Below, piece by piece: positions 1 to 6,697 of a stretch of DNA of 12,360 bases. The position numbers were made by a program, and so were the translations under genes. This stretch comes from Candidatus Uhrbacteria bacterium (GTDB lineage Bacteria > Patescibacteriota > Patescibacteriia > UBA9934 > GWF2-40-263). A model generated the notes under the pieces. The model was not told where the DNA came from. It did not search any database and worked only from the letters and a program-made list of their open reading frames with translations. The stretch lies in the NCBI GenBank assembly GCA_016208545.1, contig JACQXU010000002.1, positions 1 through 12,360 on the forward strand, read 5' to 3'. Within the stretch, counting starts at the first letter, position 1, and each line of letters starts with the position of its first letter.

Positions 1-25
1 ACTTACCGTTCTCATCATTATTCAT
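1..25 (-). CDS. 5' end of a divergent gene (partial, unknown product)
   Basis: Only the first eight codons (M-N-N-D-E-N-G-K) lie in the window; the rest runs off the left edge. The ATG on the minus strand is at 25-23. A purine-rich AAAGGAAG ribosome-binding site lies just upstream (about 34-27). A well-formed promoter on the same strand (98-70) predicts a leader of roughly 38 nt. These signals together support a real gene although the coding part is too short to identify. Two further in-phase or out-of-phase ATGs lie a few bases downstream, so the exact start is uncertain. Confidence 0.45.
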
Positions 26-69
26 TCTTCCTTTCTGTTTGTGTGTCCATTCGCAATAAACAGGAAATA

Positions 70-98
70 TTTATACAGCATATAAAAGAATTTGTCAA
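70..98 (-). promoter_or_regulatory. Sigma70-type promoter for the divergent minus-strand gene
   Basis: Read on the minus strand: TTGACA (98-93), a 17-nt spacer, then TATAAA (75-70). The -35 box is a perfect consensus and the -10 differs at one base. Transcription would start near 63, leaving room for the Shine-Dalgarno site ahead of the ATG at 25. Confidence 0.7.
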
Positions 99-102
99 TG
101 AT

Positions 103-131
103 TTGTAATAAATCGAAAAAAAGCATATTCT
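103..131 (+). promoter_or_regulatory. Probable promoter of gdhA, giving a near-leaderless mRNA
   Basis: TTGTAA (103-108), a 17-nt spacer and TATTCT (126-131) form a moderate sigma70-like promoter. Only 9 nt separate the -10 box from the gdhA ATG at 141, so the transcript would start within a few bases of the start codon. No Shine-Dalgarno site precedes the gene, which fits. Each box matches consensus at 4 of 6 bases, so the call is moderate. Confidence 0.45.
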
Positions 132-140
132 GACAGCACT

Positions 141-1361
141 ATGTTAAACCCATTTGAAAATGCTCTGCGCCAGCTTGAGCGCGCGACAGCAGTTAAACAA
201 TTCGATCCGTCATTTATTAAACAACTAACTTTTCCGCATCGTGAAATTCGAGGTCATATTCCGCTTAAAAAAGACGACGGTTCACTGCAGATGATCGAGT
301 TTTATCGAGTTCAACACAATAATTGGCGCGGGCCGTACAAAGGCGGAATTCGGTTCCATAAAGACACAGATATTGAAGAAGTAAAAGCGCTCGCGTTTTG
401 GATGACGCTCAAATGCGCTGTTGCAAATATTCCAATGGGCGGTGGAAAAGGCGGTGCCACTATCAATTCAAAAGAATTGTCAGTTTCAGAACTTGAACGT
501 CTGTCTCGCGCTTGGATGCGAGTGCTTGTTGACGTTGTCGGCCCTCAAAAAGACGTTCCAGCTCCAGACGTAAACACAACTCCGCAGATCATGGCTTGGA
601 TGTCAGATGAATATGGAAAAATCACGGGCGACACAAGTGGAGCAGTTATTACAGGAAAACCTCTCGAAGTCGGTGGTTCGGAAGGCCGAGGTACAGCAAC
701 AGCGCAAGGTGGGTTTTATGTGTTTGAAGCATTGCGATCAAATTTTGGATTGCCAGACTTATGCAAAGTTGTAATTCAAGGTTTTGGAAACGCAGGAGAA
801 CACGCGGCGGAAATATGGTCGGATGTTGGACATAAAATAGTTGCAGTATCAGATTCACGAGCCGCTGTGCGAAATCCAAACGGACTCGACGTCGCGGCGC
901 TGATTGAACACAAAAAGGCGTCAGGTTCGGTTCATGGTTTTGCTGGCGGCGAAACGTTTGACGGAAGCGAATTGTTGTTTGAGCCTTGTGATCTTTTAAT
1001 TCCAGCGGCTCTTGAAAATCAAATTCGAGAAGACAATGTTGCGCGCATTGAAGCAAGAGTGATTTTGGAACTTGCAAATGGCCCGACAACTCCAGAAGCA
1101 GATGACTTTTTATTTTCAAAAGGCATTCCAGTTATTCCAGACATTCTTGCAAATTCCGGCGGTGTGACAGTTTCAACTTATGAATGGGAGCAGAATATCA
1201 AAAGAGAACATTGGAGTGAACAAGAAGTTTTTATTCGCTTAAAGAAAAACATTCAAGAACAAGCTCTCCAAATTTTTGATCAGGCAAGAAATTTAAAAAC
1301 CGACTTGCGCCGAAGTGCATTTATTTTAGCGCTCGAGAGAATAGCGAAATCTCAAGAATAA
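141..1361 (+). CDS. gdhA: Glutamate dehydrogenase (Glu/Leu/Phe/Val dehydrogenase family)
   Basis: A cytoplasmic enzyme interconverting glutamate with 2-oxoglutarate and ammonia using NAD(P). The 406 residues match the usual length of the short (about 410-450 aa) hexameric class. The substrate lysines are K67 (in GPYKGG), K91 (in KCAV) and K103 (in GGGKGG), and the catalytic aspartate is D143 (in PAPDV). Their spacing of 24, 12 and 40 residues equals that of K89, K113, K125 and D165 in the Clostridium symbiosum enzyme. The Rossmann motif is GFGNAG (214-219), followed by the C-terminal ANSGGVTVS block (337-345). All key residues are present, so the enzyme should be active. Coenzyme preference cannot be settled by eye; D237 after the second strand hints at NAD. 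The ATG has no Shine-Dalgarno site and lies next to a promoter. It appears to be a single-gene transcript. Confidence 0.95.
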   Translation: MLNPFENALRQLERATAVKQFDPSFIKQLTFPHREIRGHIPLKKDDGSLQMIEFYRVQHNNWRGPYKGGIRFHKDTDIEEVKALAFWMTLKCAVANIPMGGGKGGATINSKELSVSELERLSRAWMRVLVDVVGPQKDVPAPDVNTTPQIMAWMSDEYGKITGDTSGAVITGKPLEVGGSEGRGTATAQGGFYVFEALRSNFGLPDLCKVVIQGFGNAGEHAAEIWSDVGHKIVAVSDSRAAVRNPNGLDVAALIEHKKASGSVHGFAGGETFDGSELLFEPCDLLIPAALENQIREDNVARIEARVILELANGPTTPEADDFLFSKGIPVIPDILANSGGVTVSTYEWEQNIKREHWSEQEVFIRLKKNIQEQALQIFDQARNLKTDLRRSAFILALERIAKSQE

Positions 1362-1376
1362 CCATCTTTGGAGAAT

Positions 1377-1402
1377 AAAAAATTCCATGTGAGTCATGGA
1401 AT
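1377..1402 (-). terminator. Intrinsic terminator of the minus-strand gene 1409-2254
   Basis: An 8-bp stem (ATTCCATG paired with CATGGAAT, five-base loop) is followed on the minus strand by a run of six T. On the plus strand the stem is followed by CGAGGTTT, so it would serve gdhA poorly. It is best assigned to the minus-strand gene ending at 1409. Confidence 0.7.
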
Positions 1403-1408
1403 CGAGGT

Positions 1409-2254
1409 TTAAAGCACTCGACCGAGTGCTTCCACATCTTCACGATGTAATTCTAGATCGAACGGTTGAGTTCCGTTTCGTCCGACAACGGCAAGAACAG
1501 GAATGAAATGAATACCATAATAATCTTTCGCGAGTACGGCGCCGTTGAAGATCTGTTGTTCATGTCCTTGCTGGAGCGGTTGGAAAGGGAATATGGTTGC
1601 TGACATGAGGTCTGGTGTTTTGTGTGATTTGACACTGATCGCCAGATCTCTATCTTCTCGTGAGACGAACAGGTCAATACCGAAGTCAGCGTCGTCAAGA
1701 GGATTAGAGAGGAAGATGCTTTTTGTTCTTTCGTTGGCGTTCAGTCCTCTCACAACGCGCACAACAGCACAAGCGCCAAGGAAGTTCACATCCCAACTGT
1801 CGCGACTCATTTGACCATTCTGTCTTCCAAGATTGTAGATTCGGTCGTACTCATCCCCGTGTACATCGAGCAGAAGAAGCGTGAGCCTGTCTTGGAGCAT
1901 TGCTCCAGTGATCACAAGCGCACGATGCACGAGCGGATCTTGCTGTCCAAGTTCGCGTTCGCGTGAAATGTAAAAGCAATTGAGTCTGTGCAAGAGGACG
2001 ATTTCGAGCACTAGCCGCTCTATTGGAGTCAGTCCGCCGATGTATTTCTTTAGGACTTCTGCCATGTGCAGTTCAACACCTATTGATTGAAGATAGGCGT
2101 CGCGAAATGTCCTGAACAGTACCTCGTTTATTGGATCGAGTGTTTCAAAGTAAAGCGCACGAACAGGACTTTCTAAAACAAAGTCTCGAATCCGCGTCTG
2201 GTCATTGGGCTGGAACAAGACCAAACGGTGTGAAAGAACGAATCCGTCTAGCAT
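1409..2254 (-). CDS. Unknown protein with a possible PD-(D/E)XK-like core
   Basis: A 281-residue soluble protein with no signal peptide or membrane segment. I do not recognise the family. Residues about 156-215 look like a restriction-endonuclease-like core: a helix (GACAVVRVVRG, about 160-170), then a strand with DDADFGIDLFV (187-197) carrying D194, then DLAISVKSH (203-211) carrying K209. In a PD-(D/E)XK fold the D and the X-K lysine would be these. The position before X-K, normally D/E/Q, is serine (S207), so catalysis is doubtful. The N-terminal half is rich in Leu, Arg and Glu and probably helical. The start at 2254 is preferred over the ATG at 2275 because AAAAGGAGG lies 4 nt before it. 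The gene is monocistronic, has its own promoter and terminator, and is divergent from leuS. Confidence 0.75.
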   Translation of the reverse strand: MLDGFVLSHRLVLFQPNDQTRIRDFVLESPVRALYFETLDPINEVLFRTFRDAYLQSIGVELHMAEVLKKYIGGLTPIERLVLEIVLLHRLNCFYISRERELGQQDPLVHRALVITGAMLQDRLTLLLLDVHGDEYDRIYNLGRQNGQMSRDSWDVNFLGACAVVRVVRGLNANERTKSIFLSNPLDDADFGIDLFVSREDRDLAISVKSHKTPDLMSATIFPFQPLQQGHEQQIFNGAVLAKDYYGIHFIPVLAVVGRNGTQPFDLELHREDVEALGRVL

Positions 2255-2287
2255 GTTGCCTCCTTTTCGTAGCATTGACGGCTTGTT

Positions 2288-2316
2288 AAGTTATCAAAAT
2301 CGTTCGGTTTTGTCAA
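2288..2316 (-). promoter_or_regulatory. Promoter of the minus-strand gene 1409-2254
   Basis: On the minus strand a perfect TTGACA (2316-2311) is followed by a 17-nt spacer and TAACTT (2293-2288). The predicted start near 2281 gives a leader of about 27 nt that contains the AAAAGGAGG site. The -10 box is weak. The -35 box overlaps that of the plus-strand leuS promoter. Confidence 0.5.
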
Positions 2317-2338
2317 CGGTTGGTATTTTTGTTATGAT
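2310..2338 (+). promoter_or_regulatory. Promoter of the leuS operon
   Basis: TTGTCA (2310-2315), an exact 17-nt spacer, then TATGAT (2333-2338). The ATG of leuS follows 14 nt after the -10 box, so the 5' leader would be only about 5-9 nt and has no Shine-Dalgarno site. Confidence 0.75.
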
Positions 2339-2352
2339 CGGCTCATTGATGT

Positions 2353-4821
2353 ATGCCCTACAATCATCAACAAATCGAAAAAAAGTGGCAAAAAAAGTGG
2401 GATGAATCCGATATTTTTCGTGCTCGCGACGATTCAGACAAACCAAAGTATTATTGTTTGATTGAATTTCCATATCCGTCAGGAGCCGGACTTCACATGG
2501 GTCATCCGCGCAGTTACACAGCAATGGATGTGATCGCACGCAAACGACGAATGGAAGGTTTCAATGTTTTGTATCCAATCGGCTGGGACGCATTTGGACT
2601 TCCAGCTGAAAACTATGCGATTAAAACCGGACGCAAACCACAAGATGTTACTGCGGAAAATATCGCGACTTTCAAGCGGCAACTAAAGTCGTTCGGTTTG
2701 AGTTTTGATTGGTCTCGTGAAGTGAACACAACCGATCCAGAATATTACAAATGGACACAGTGGATGTTTCTCGAATTTTTTAAAGCTGGGTTGGCTTACA
2801 AAAAAAAGATGCCGATCAATTGGTGTGTGTCATGCAAGATCGGTTTGGCAAATGAAGAAGTTGTTGATGGAAAATGTGAACGTTGTGGCGGGCCAACAGA
2901 GAAGCGTGAAAAAGAACAATGGATGATCGCGATTACAAAATACGCGGATCGTTTGCTTGAAGATTTAGAAACAGTTGATTATTTGGAAAAAATAAAAACA
3001 CAGCAAAAGAATTGGATTGGACGAAGTGAAGGAGCGGAAATTAGTTTTGTCATTGTAAGTGAAATTGAACAATCTAATGAGATTGCTTCGGTCGCTTTGC
3101 TCCCTCGCAATGACAATATATCAGTTTTCACTACTCGTCCTGACACAATTTTAGGCGCGACGTTTTTAGTGATTTCTCCTGAGTTGGCTCAACAATGGAT
3201 CGCAGATGGTTGGATGTCGAGCGAAGAAGTTAAAGGCTATATTGAACAAGCTCTAAAGCGAGATAATAAAGAACGTGAGGCGGAGTCTAAAGAAAAAACA
3301 GGAGTTCCGACCGGCGTGTTTGTCATCAATCCAGCAAACAAAGAAAAAATTCCAGTTTGGGTCGCTGATTATGTTTTAGGTGAATATGGAACAGGGGCTG
3401 TAATGGCAGTTCCTCAACACGATGATCGCGACCGCGAGTTTGCTGAAAAATTTAGTTTGCCGATTGCGGACAGGCCGCTTATTTCATTTGATGAATCTAT
3501 CGAGAAATCTGGCGGAAAAAAAACAGTGCAATACAAACTCCGTGACTGGGTTTTTTCACGCCAGCGATATTGGGGAGAGCCGATTCCACTTGTGTGGTGT
3601 GAAGAATGCGCAAAACAATCGTCGTCATTGCGAGGGAGCAAAGCGACCGAAGCAATCTCAGAGATTGCCGCGTCGTCCCTCGACAAGCTCGGGACTCCTC
3701 GCAATGACATGAATGGGTGGATTTCGGTTCCAGACGATCAATTGCCAATTGTACTTCCTGAAGTTGAAAAATACGAACCAACAGAAACTGGCGAGTCACC
3801 ACTTGCCGCGATTCACGATTGGGTAAACACAAAATGTCCTAAGTGCGGTGGAAAAGCAAAACGTGAAACAGACACAATGCCAAATTGGGCAGGATCAAGT
3901 TGGTACTTTTTGGCGTATATAATGAAAGGAGTTTCTTCCAACTACCAACTACTAACTACCAACTACCAATCCGCCTTCAACCACTGGATGCCTGTTGATT
4001 GGTACAACGGCGGAATGGAGCACACAACTCTTCATCTTTTGTATTCACGTTTTTGGAATAAATTTTTATTTGACCGCGGCCATGTTCCTGTGAGTGAACC
4101 TTATGCAAAACGAACAAGTCATGGTCTTGTTCTTGCTGAAGACGGAACGAAAATGTCAAAGTCAAAAGGCAATGCTGTGAATCCTGACGAGATGATAAAT
4201 GAATACGGAGCTGACTCTGTTCGTTTGTATGAATTGTTTATGGGGCCGTTTGGAGAACCAGTGCCGTGGAGCACTAATGGACTTGTCGGAATGAGAAGAT
4301 TTTTGGAGAAGGTTGTTGAAGTTTCTCTGTCATTGCGAGAAGCGAGCAAAGCGAGCGACGAAGCAATCACGCGTCTGCTTCATCAAACAATCAAAAAAGT
4401 AACGGATGACATTGAACACATGCGTTTCAACACAGCTATTTCGCAAATGATGATTTTTGTGAACGTGGTAAAAGAGAATGAATCAATCTCAAAAGAGAAT
4501 TTTACTACGTTTTTGCGTTTGCTCTGTCCGTTTGCTCCGCATTTGTCAAATGAACTTTATGAACAACTTGGGGGAACAGAGTTGCTTGAACAACAAATTT
4601 GGCCAACGCACGATAGTGAACTTGCAAAAGAACAAATAATCACAATCGCTGTTCAGGTGAATGGGAAATTGCGCGGCATAATTGATATTTCACCGGATGC
4701 GGAAGAAGAAAGCGTGAAACAATCAGCTATTGAAAATGAACATGTGAAAAAATATGTGGAAGGGAAGTCAGTTAAAAAGATTGTTTATGTTAAAAATAAG
4801 ATTGTGAGTATTGTTGTATGA
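2353..4821 (+). CDS. leuS: Leucyl-tRNA synthetase with in-frame repeat insertions
   Basis: Charges tRNA-Leu with leucine in the cytoplasm. The class I signatures are HMGH (48-51) and KMSKS (600-604). The first zinc ribbon uses C158, C161, C175 and C178; a second uses C416, C419, C495 and C498. The CP1 editing domain shows TTRPDTI (260-266) and MAVPQHDDRD (351-360), whose D360 matches the conserved editing aspartate. The C-terminal end (VQVNGKLRG, then YVEGKSVKKIVYV) is standard. The 822 residues include four segments made of repeat DNA: residues 243-254, 424-452, 529-540 and 659-672. Between LPIADRP (369-375) and YKLRDW (394-399) the protein is about 36 residues shorter than E. coli LeuRS, removing the NSGEFNGL-type stretch of the editing domain. 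It heads a tight operon; its stop overlaps the next ATG. Confidence 0.97.
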   Translation: MPYNHQQIEKKWQKKWDESDIFRARDDSDKPKYYCLIEFPYPSGAGLHMGHPRSYTAMDVIARKRRMEGFNVLYPIGWDAFGLPAENYAIKTGRKPQDVTAENIATFKRQLKSFGLSFDWSREVNTTDPEYYKWTQWMFLEFFKAGLAYKKKMPINWCVSCKIGLANEEVVDGKCERCGGPTEKREKEQWMIAITKYADRLLEDLETVDYLEKIKTQQKNWIGRSEGAEISFVIVSEIEQSNEIASVALLPRNDNISVFTTRPDTILGATFLVISPELAQQWIADGWMSSEEVKGYIEQALKRDNKEREAESKEKTGVPTGVFVINPANKEKIPVWVADYVLGEYGTGAVMAVPQHDDRDREFAEKFSLPIADRPLISFDESIEKSGGKKTVQYKLRDWVFSRQRYWGEPIPLVWCEECAKQSSSLRGSKATEAISEIAASSLDKLGTPRNDMNGWISVPDDQLPIVLPEVEKYEPTETGESPLAAIHDWVNTKCPKCGGKAKRETDTMPNWAGSSWYFLAYIMKGVSSNYQLLTTNYQSAFNHWMPVDWYNGGMEHTTLHLLYSRFWNKFLFDRGHVPVSEPYAKRTSHGLVLAEDGTKMSKSKGNAVNPDEMINEYGADSVRLYELFMGPFGEPVPWSTNGLVGMRRFLEKVVEVSLSLREASKASDEAITRLLHQTIKKVTDDIEHMRFNTAISQMMIFVNVVKENESISKENFTTFLRLLCPFAPHLSNELYEQLGGTELLEQQIWPTHDSELAKEQIITIAVQVNGKLRGIIDISPDAEEESVKQSAIENEHVKKYVEGKSVKKIVYVKNKIVSIVV
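3079..3114 (-). repeat. Palindromic repeat, copy 1, inside leuS (reverse orientation)
   Basis: A 36-nt segment beginning GAGATTGCTTCGG and ending CCCTCGCAATGAC. It is the exact reverse complement of 3624-3659. It is translated in frame as EIASVALLPRND (residues 243-254 of LeuRS), just before the editing motif TTRPDTI. The ends ATTGC and GCAAT are complementary. Confidence 0.85.
3624..3708 (+). repeat. Palindromic repeat, copy 2, inside leuS (double unit)
   Basis: An 85-nt inverted pair. The first unit (3624-3659) begins GTCATTGCGAGG and ends GCAATCTC; one base later the second unit (3661-3708) begins GAGATTGC and ends CCTCGCAATGAC. The two outer ends are 12-nt perfect inverted repeats and the centre is itself palindromic, so it can fold into a long hairpin. 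It adds about 29 residues between the two halves of the second zinc ribbon of LeuRS without breaking the frame. Confidence 0.9.
3938..3970 (+). repeat. Heptamer tandem repeat inside leuS
   Basis: Nearly five copies of CCAACTA, the third being CTAACTA and the last partial. Because seven is not a multiple of three, successive copies read in different codon phases, giving NYQLLTTNYQ (530-539). It lies after the WAGSSWYFLAY block of the catalytic core, where other LeuRS proteins have a loop of varied length. Confidence 0.85.
4329..4368 (+). repeat. Palindromic repeat, copy 3, inside leuS
   Basis: Begins GTCATTGCGAG and ends GACGAAGCAATC, the same family and orientation as 3624-3659 but with a diverged middle (AGCGAGCAAAGCGAGC). 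It is read in the same codon phase as copy 2 and encodes SLREASKASDEAI (about 660-672) at the start of the anticodon-binding helical domain. Confidence 0.8.
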
Positions 4822-5378
4822 TTCCAAAAAATGCAAAACGAGTTTTTGAAGGAATTTTGTTTGATGTTTACCAATGGCCGCAAAAATTGTTTGACGATTC
4901 AATTACAACTTTCGAAATGCTCAAGCGTCTGGACACGGCCGAGATAATCGCGACAAAAGACGGAAAAATAATGTTGCAAGAACAGGAACAGCCCGGCGAA
5001 GGGAGATCAAAATTTTTGTGTTTGCCTGGTGGAAGAATTGAAAAAGGAGAAGAGTCGCTCGTTGGCGCGAAAAGAGAATTGCTCGAAGAGTCGGGTTATA
5101 TTTCAAACAAGTGGAGTTTGTTTCACGAAGTTCAGCCCATGTATAAAATGGATTGGAAAATTTATGTTTATGTTGCGCGAGATTGTGAGTTTATTCAAAA
5201 GCAACATCTCGATGCTGGAGAAAAAATTCAGATTCGATGGGTAACACTAGATGAACTTTTAGATTTGGTTGACAAAGGCCATCTTGCGTGGATTGAGCAA
5301 GATTTGCGCGTTCAGTTAGTTCGGGCAAAATATAATGAGCCAGCAAAGGAGGAGTTGGCGTGTCAACTCTTCTTATGA
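4818..5378 (+). CDS. Nudix hydrolase (ADP-ribose pyrophosphatase-like)
   Basis: A 186-residue protein with a complete Nudix box from G72 to Y94: G72, E78, R86-E87-L88, E90-E91, G93 fit the pattern GX5EX7REUXEEXGU. E87, E90 and E91 are the expected Mg2+ ligands, so it should hydrolyse a nucleoside diphosphate linked to another group. The N-terminal strand region (VFEGILFDVYQW, later EIIATKDGKIMLQEQEQ) resembles the ADP-ribose/ADP-sugar pyrophosphatase branch, but substrate cannot be assigned by eye. The start overlaps the leuS stop by 4 nt (ATGA), which suggests translational coupling. The C terminus overlaps the next gene by 19 nt. The neighbouring ugd makes a nucleotide-sugar substrate plausible, by context only. 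Confidence 0.9.
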   Translation: MIPKNAKRVFEGILFDVYQWPQKLFDDSITTFEMLKRLDTAEIIATKDGKIMLQEQEQPGEGRSKFLCLPGGRIEKGEESLVGAKRELLEESGYISNKWSLFHEVQPMYKMDWKIYVYVARDCEFIQKQHLDAGEKIQIRWVTLDELLDLVDKGHLAWIEQDLRVQLVRAKYNEPAKEELACQLFL

Positions 5379-6685
5379 ATATAGTAATGATCGGAACCGG
5401 CTACGTCGGACTCACTACAGGTCTTGGATTTGCTGGACTTGGAAATCGCGTGGCGTGTGTTGACACTGATACTGCAAAAATCGCCAAACTTGATTTGGGT
5501 CATGCGCCTTTTTACGAACCTGGGCTTGAAGAGCAATTGGAGGCGCTACAAGAAAATGGCCAAATTGTTTTTACGACTGATTTAAGTTCAGTGATTGGCA
5601 GTGCACAGGTTTTAATGATTGCTGTTCAAACTCCGCCGCAATCTAACGGTCAAGCTGATTTGTCACATCTTGAAACCGCGGCAGAACAGATCGGCAATCT
5701 TCTTGAGCACGAAGCGTTAATTGTCGTGAAAAGCACGGTTCCAGTTGGAACGAACCGCCGAGTTTTACAAATTATCCAGAGCTCACTCTCAAAGCGAGGA
5801 AGAGAAGATCTTGTTAGTTTGATTAAAATTGCTTCGGTTCCGGAATTTTTGCGCGAAGGTTCGGCTTTGCAAGATTTTCTGGCGCCAGATCGTATTGTAA
5901 TCGGTGCTGATGATGAAGTCTCGTTCAGGACGATTGAACAAATGCACGAAGGAATAAAAAGTATTTTTCTGCGGACCAGTATTGAATCAGCAGAATTCAT
6001 CAAGGTCGCTTCAAACGCATTTCTTGCAACAAAAATTTCTTTCATCAACGAAATTGCAAATGTTGTTGAAGGAACTGGAGCGGATGTGCGAGAGATTGCG
6101 CACGGCATCGGACTAGACAAACGTATCGGTCCTCTTTTTTTGCGCGCTGGAATCGGATTTGGCGGTTCGTGTTTTCCAATAGTTGTATCAGCGTTAAAAT
6201 CATACGCTGGAATCAATGGTTATGATTTTCGATTGCTGAACGCCGTGATTGAAGTGAACAATCGCCAACGCGAATTGTTTTTCAAAAAAATAGTTTCAGT
6301 TCTTGGCGTGCTTAAAAATAGAAAAATTGGAGTGTGGGGACTGTCTTTCAAACCAGATACTGACGATATTCGTGAATCAGCCGCGATTGATATTGTTCAG
6401 CGTCTTGTTGGCGCTGGAGTGGAAGTTACAGTTTTTGATCCAAAAGCAATGGGAACTGCCGCGAGCGTTTTGCCCAGTTCCGTCGCATTTTCAACAACTC
6501 CGATTGATGCCGCTTCAGGTGCGGAAGCCCTTCTTGTTTTAACTGAATGGCCAGAGTTTCGAGGTGTTTCGTTTGAAACACTCAAGTCTTCCATGATCGA
6601 ACCGATTATTTTCGATGGTCGCAACGCACTTGCCGATCTTAATCTCGAACGTCTTGGATTTCGATATATCGGCGTTGGACTATAG
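5360..6685 (+). CDS. ugd: UDP-glucose/GDP-mannose dehydrogenase family protein with altered FPKD motif
   Basis: The family oxidises UDP-glucose (or a related nucleotide sugar) to the uronic acid with NAD+, feeding surface polysaccharide synthesis. The 441 residues have the usual three-domain order: Rossmann motif GTGYVGL (12-18), KSTVPVGT (124-131), PEFLREGSALQDFLAPDRIVIG (161-182), AEFIKVASNAFLATKISF (211-228) with K215 and N219, GGSCF with catalytic C271, and the C-terminal WGLSFKPDTDDIRES (326-340). One feature is odd: the normally invariant FPKD after the cysteine reads FPIV, so I274 and V275 replace K and D. The matching aspartate (D264 in Streptococcus pyogenes UGDH) assists catalysis. 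The start is GTG 5360 because AAGGAGG (5346-5352) lies 7 nt ahead; ATG 5375 is too far from it. Confidence 0.88.
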   Translation: MSTLLMNIVMIGTGYVGLTTGLGFAGLGNRVACVDTDTAKIAKLDLGHAPFYEPGLEEQLEALQENGQIVFTTDLSSVIGSAQVLMIAVQTPPQSNGQADLSHLETAAEQIGNLLEHEALIVVKSTVPVGTNRRVLQIIQSSLSKRGREDLVSLIKIASVPEFLREGSALQDFLAPDRIVIGADDEVSFRTIEQMHEGIKSIFLRTSIESAEFIKVASNAFLATKISFINEIANVVEGTGADVREIAHGIGLDKRIGPLFLRAGIGFGGSCFPIVVSALKSYAGINGYDFRLLNAVIEVNNRQRELFFKKIVSVLGVLKNRKIGVWGLSFKPDTDDIRESAAIDIVQRLVGAGVEVTVFDPKAMGTAASVLPSSVAFSTTPIDAASGAEALLVLTEWPEFRGVSFETLKSSMIEPIIFDGRNALADLNLERLGFRYIGVGL

Positions 6686-6697
6686 TGTGATGTCTAT

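Noticed and set aside
2255..2275. Upstream ATG (2275) for the minus-strand gene
   Set aside because: The Shine-Dalgarno AAAAGGAGG lies between it and the ATG at 2254, which fixes the later start.
3079..3708. CRISPR-like repeats in leuS
   Set aside because: Only three copies, inverted relative to each other, irregularly spaced and translated as part of LeuRS.
5650..6216. 188-codon open frame on the minus strand inside ugd
   Set aside because: Shadow of a clear dehydrogenase gene, no motifs or ribosome-binding site.
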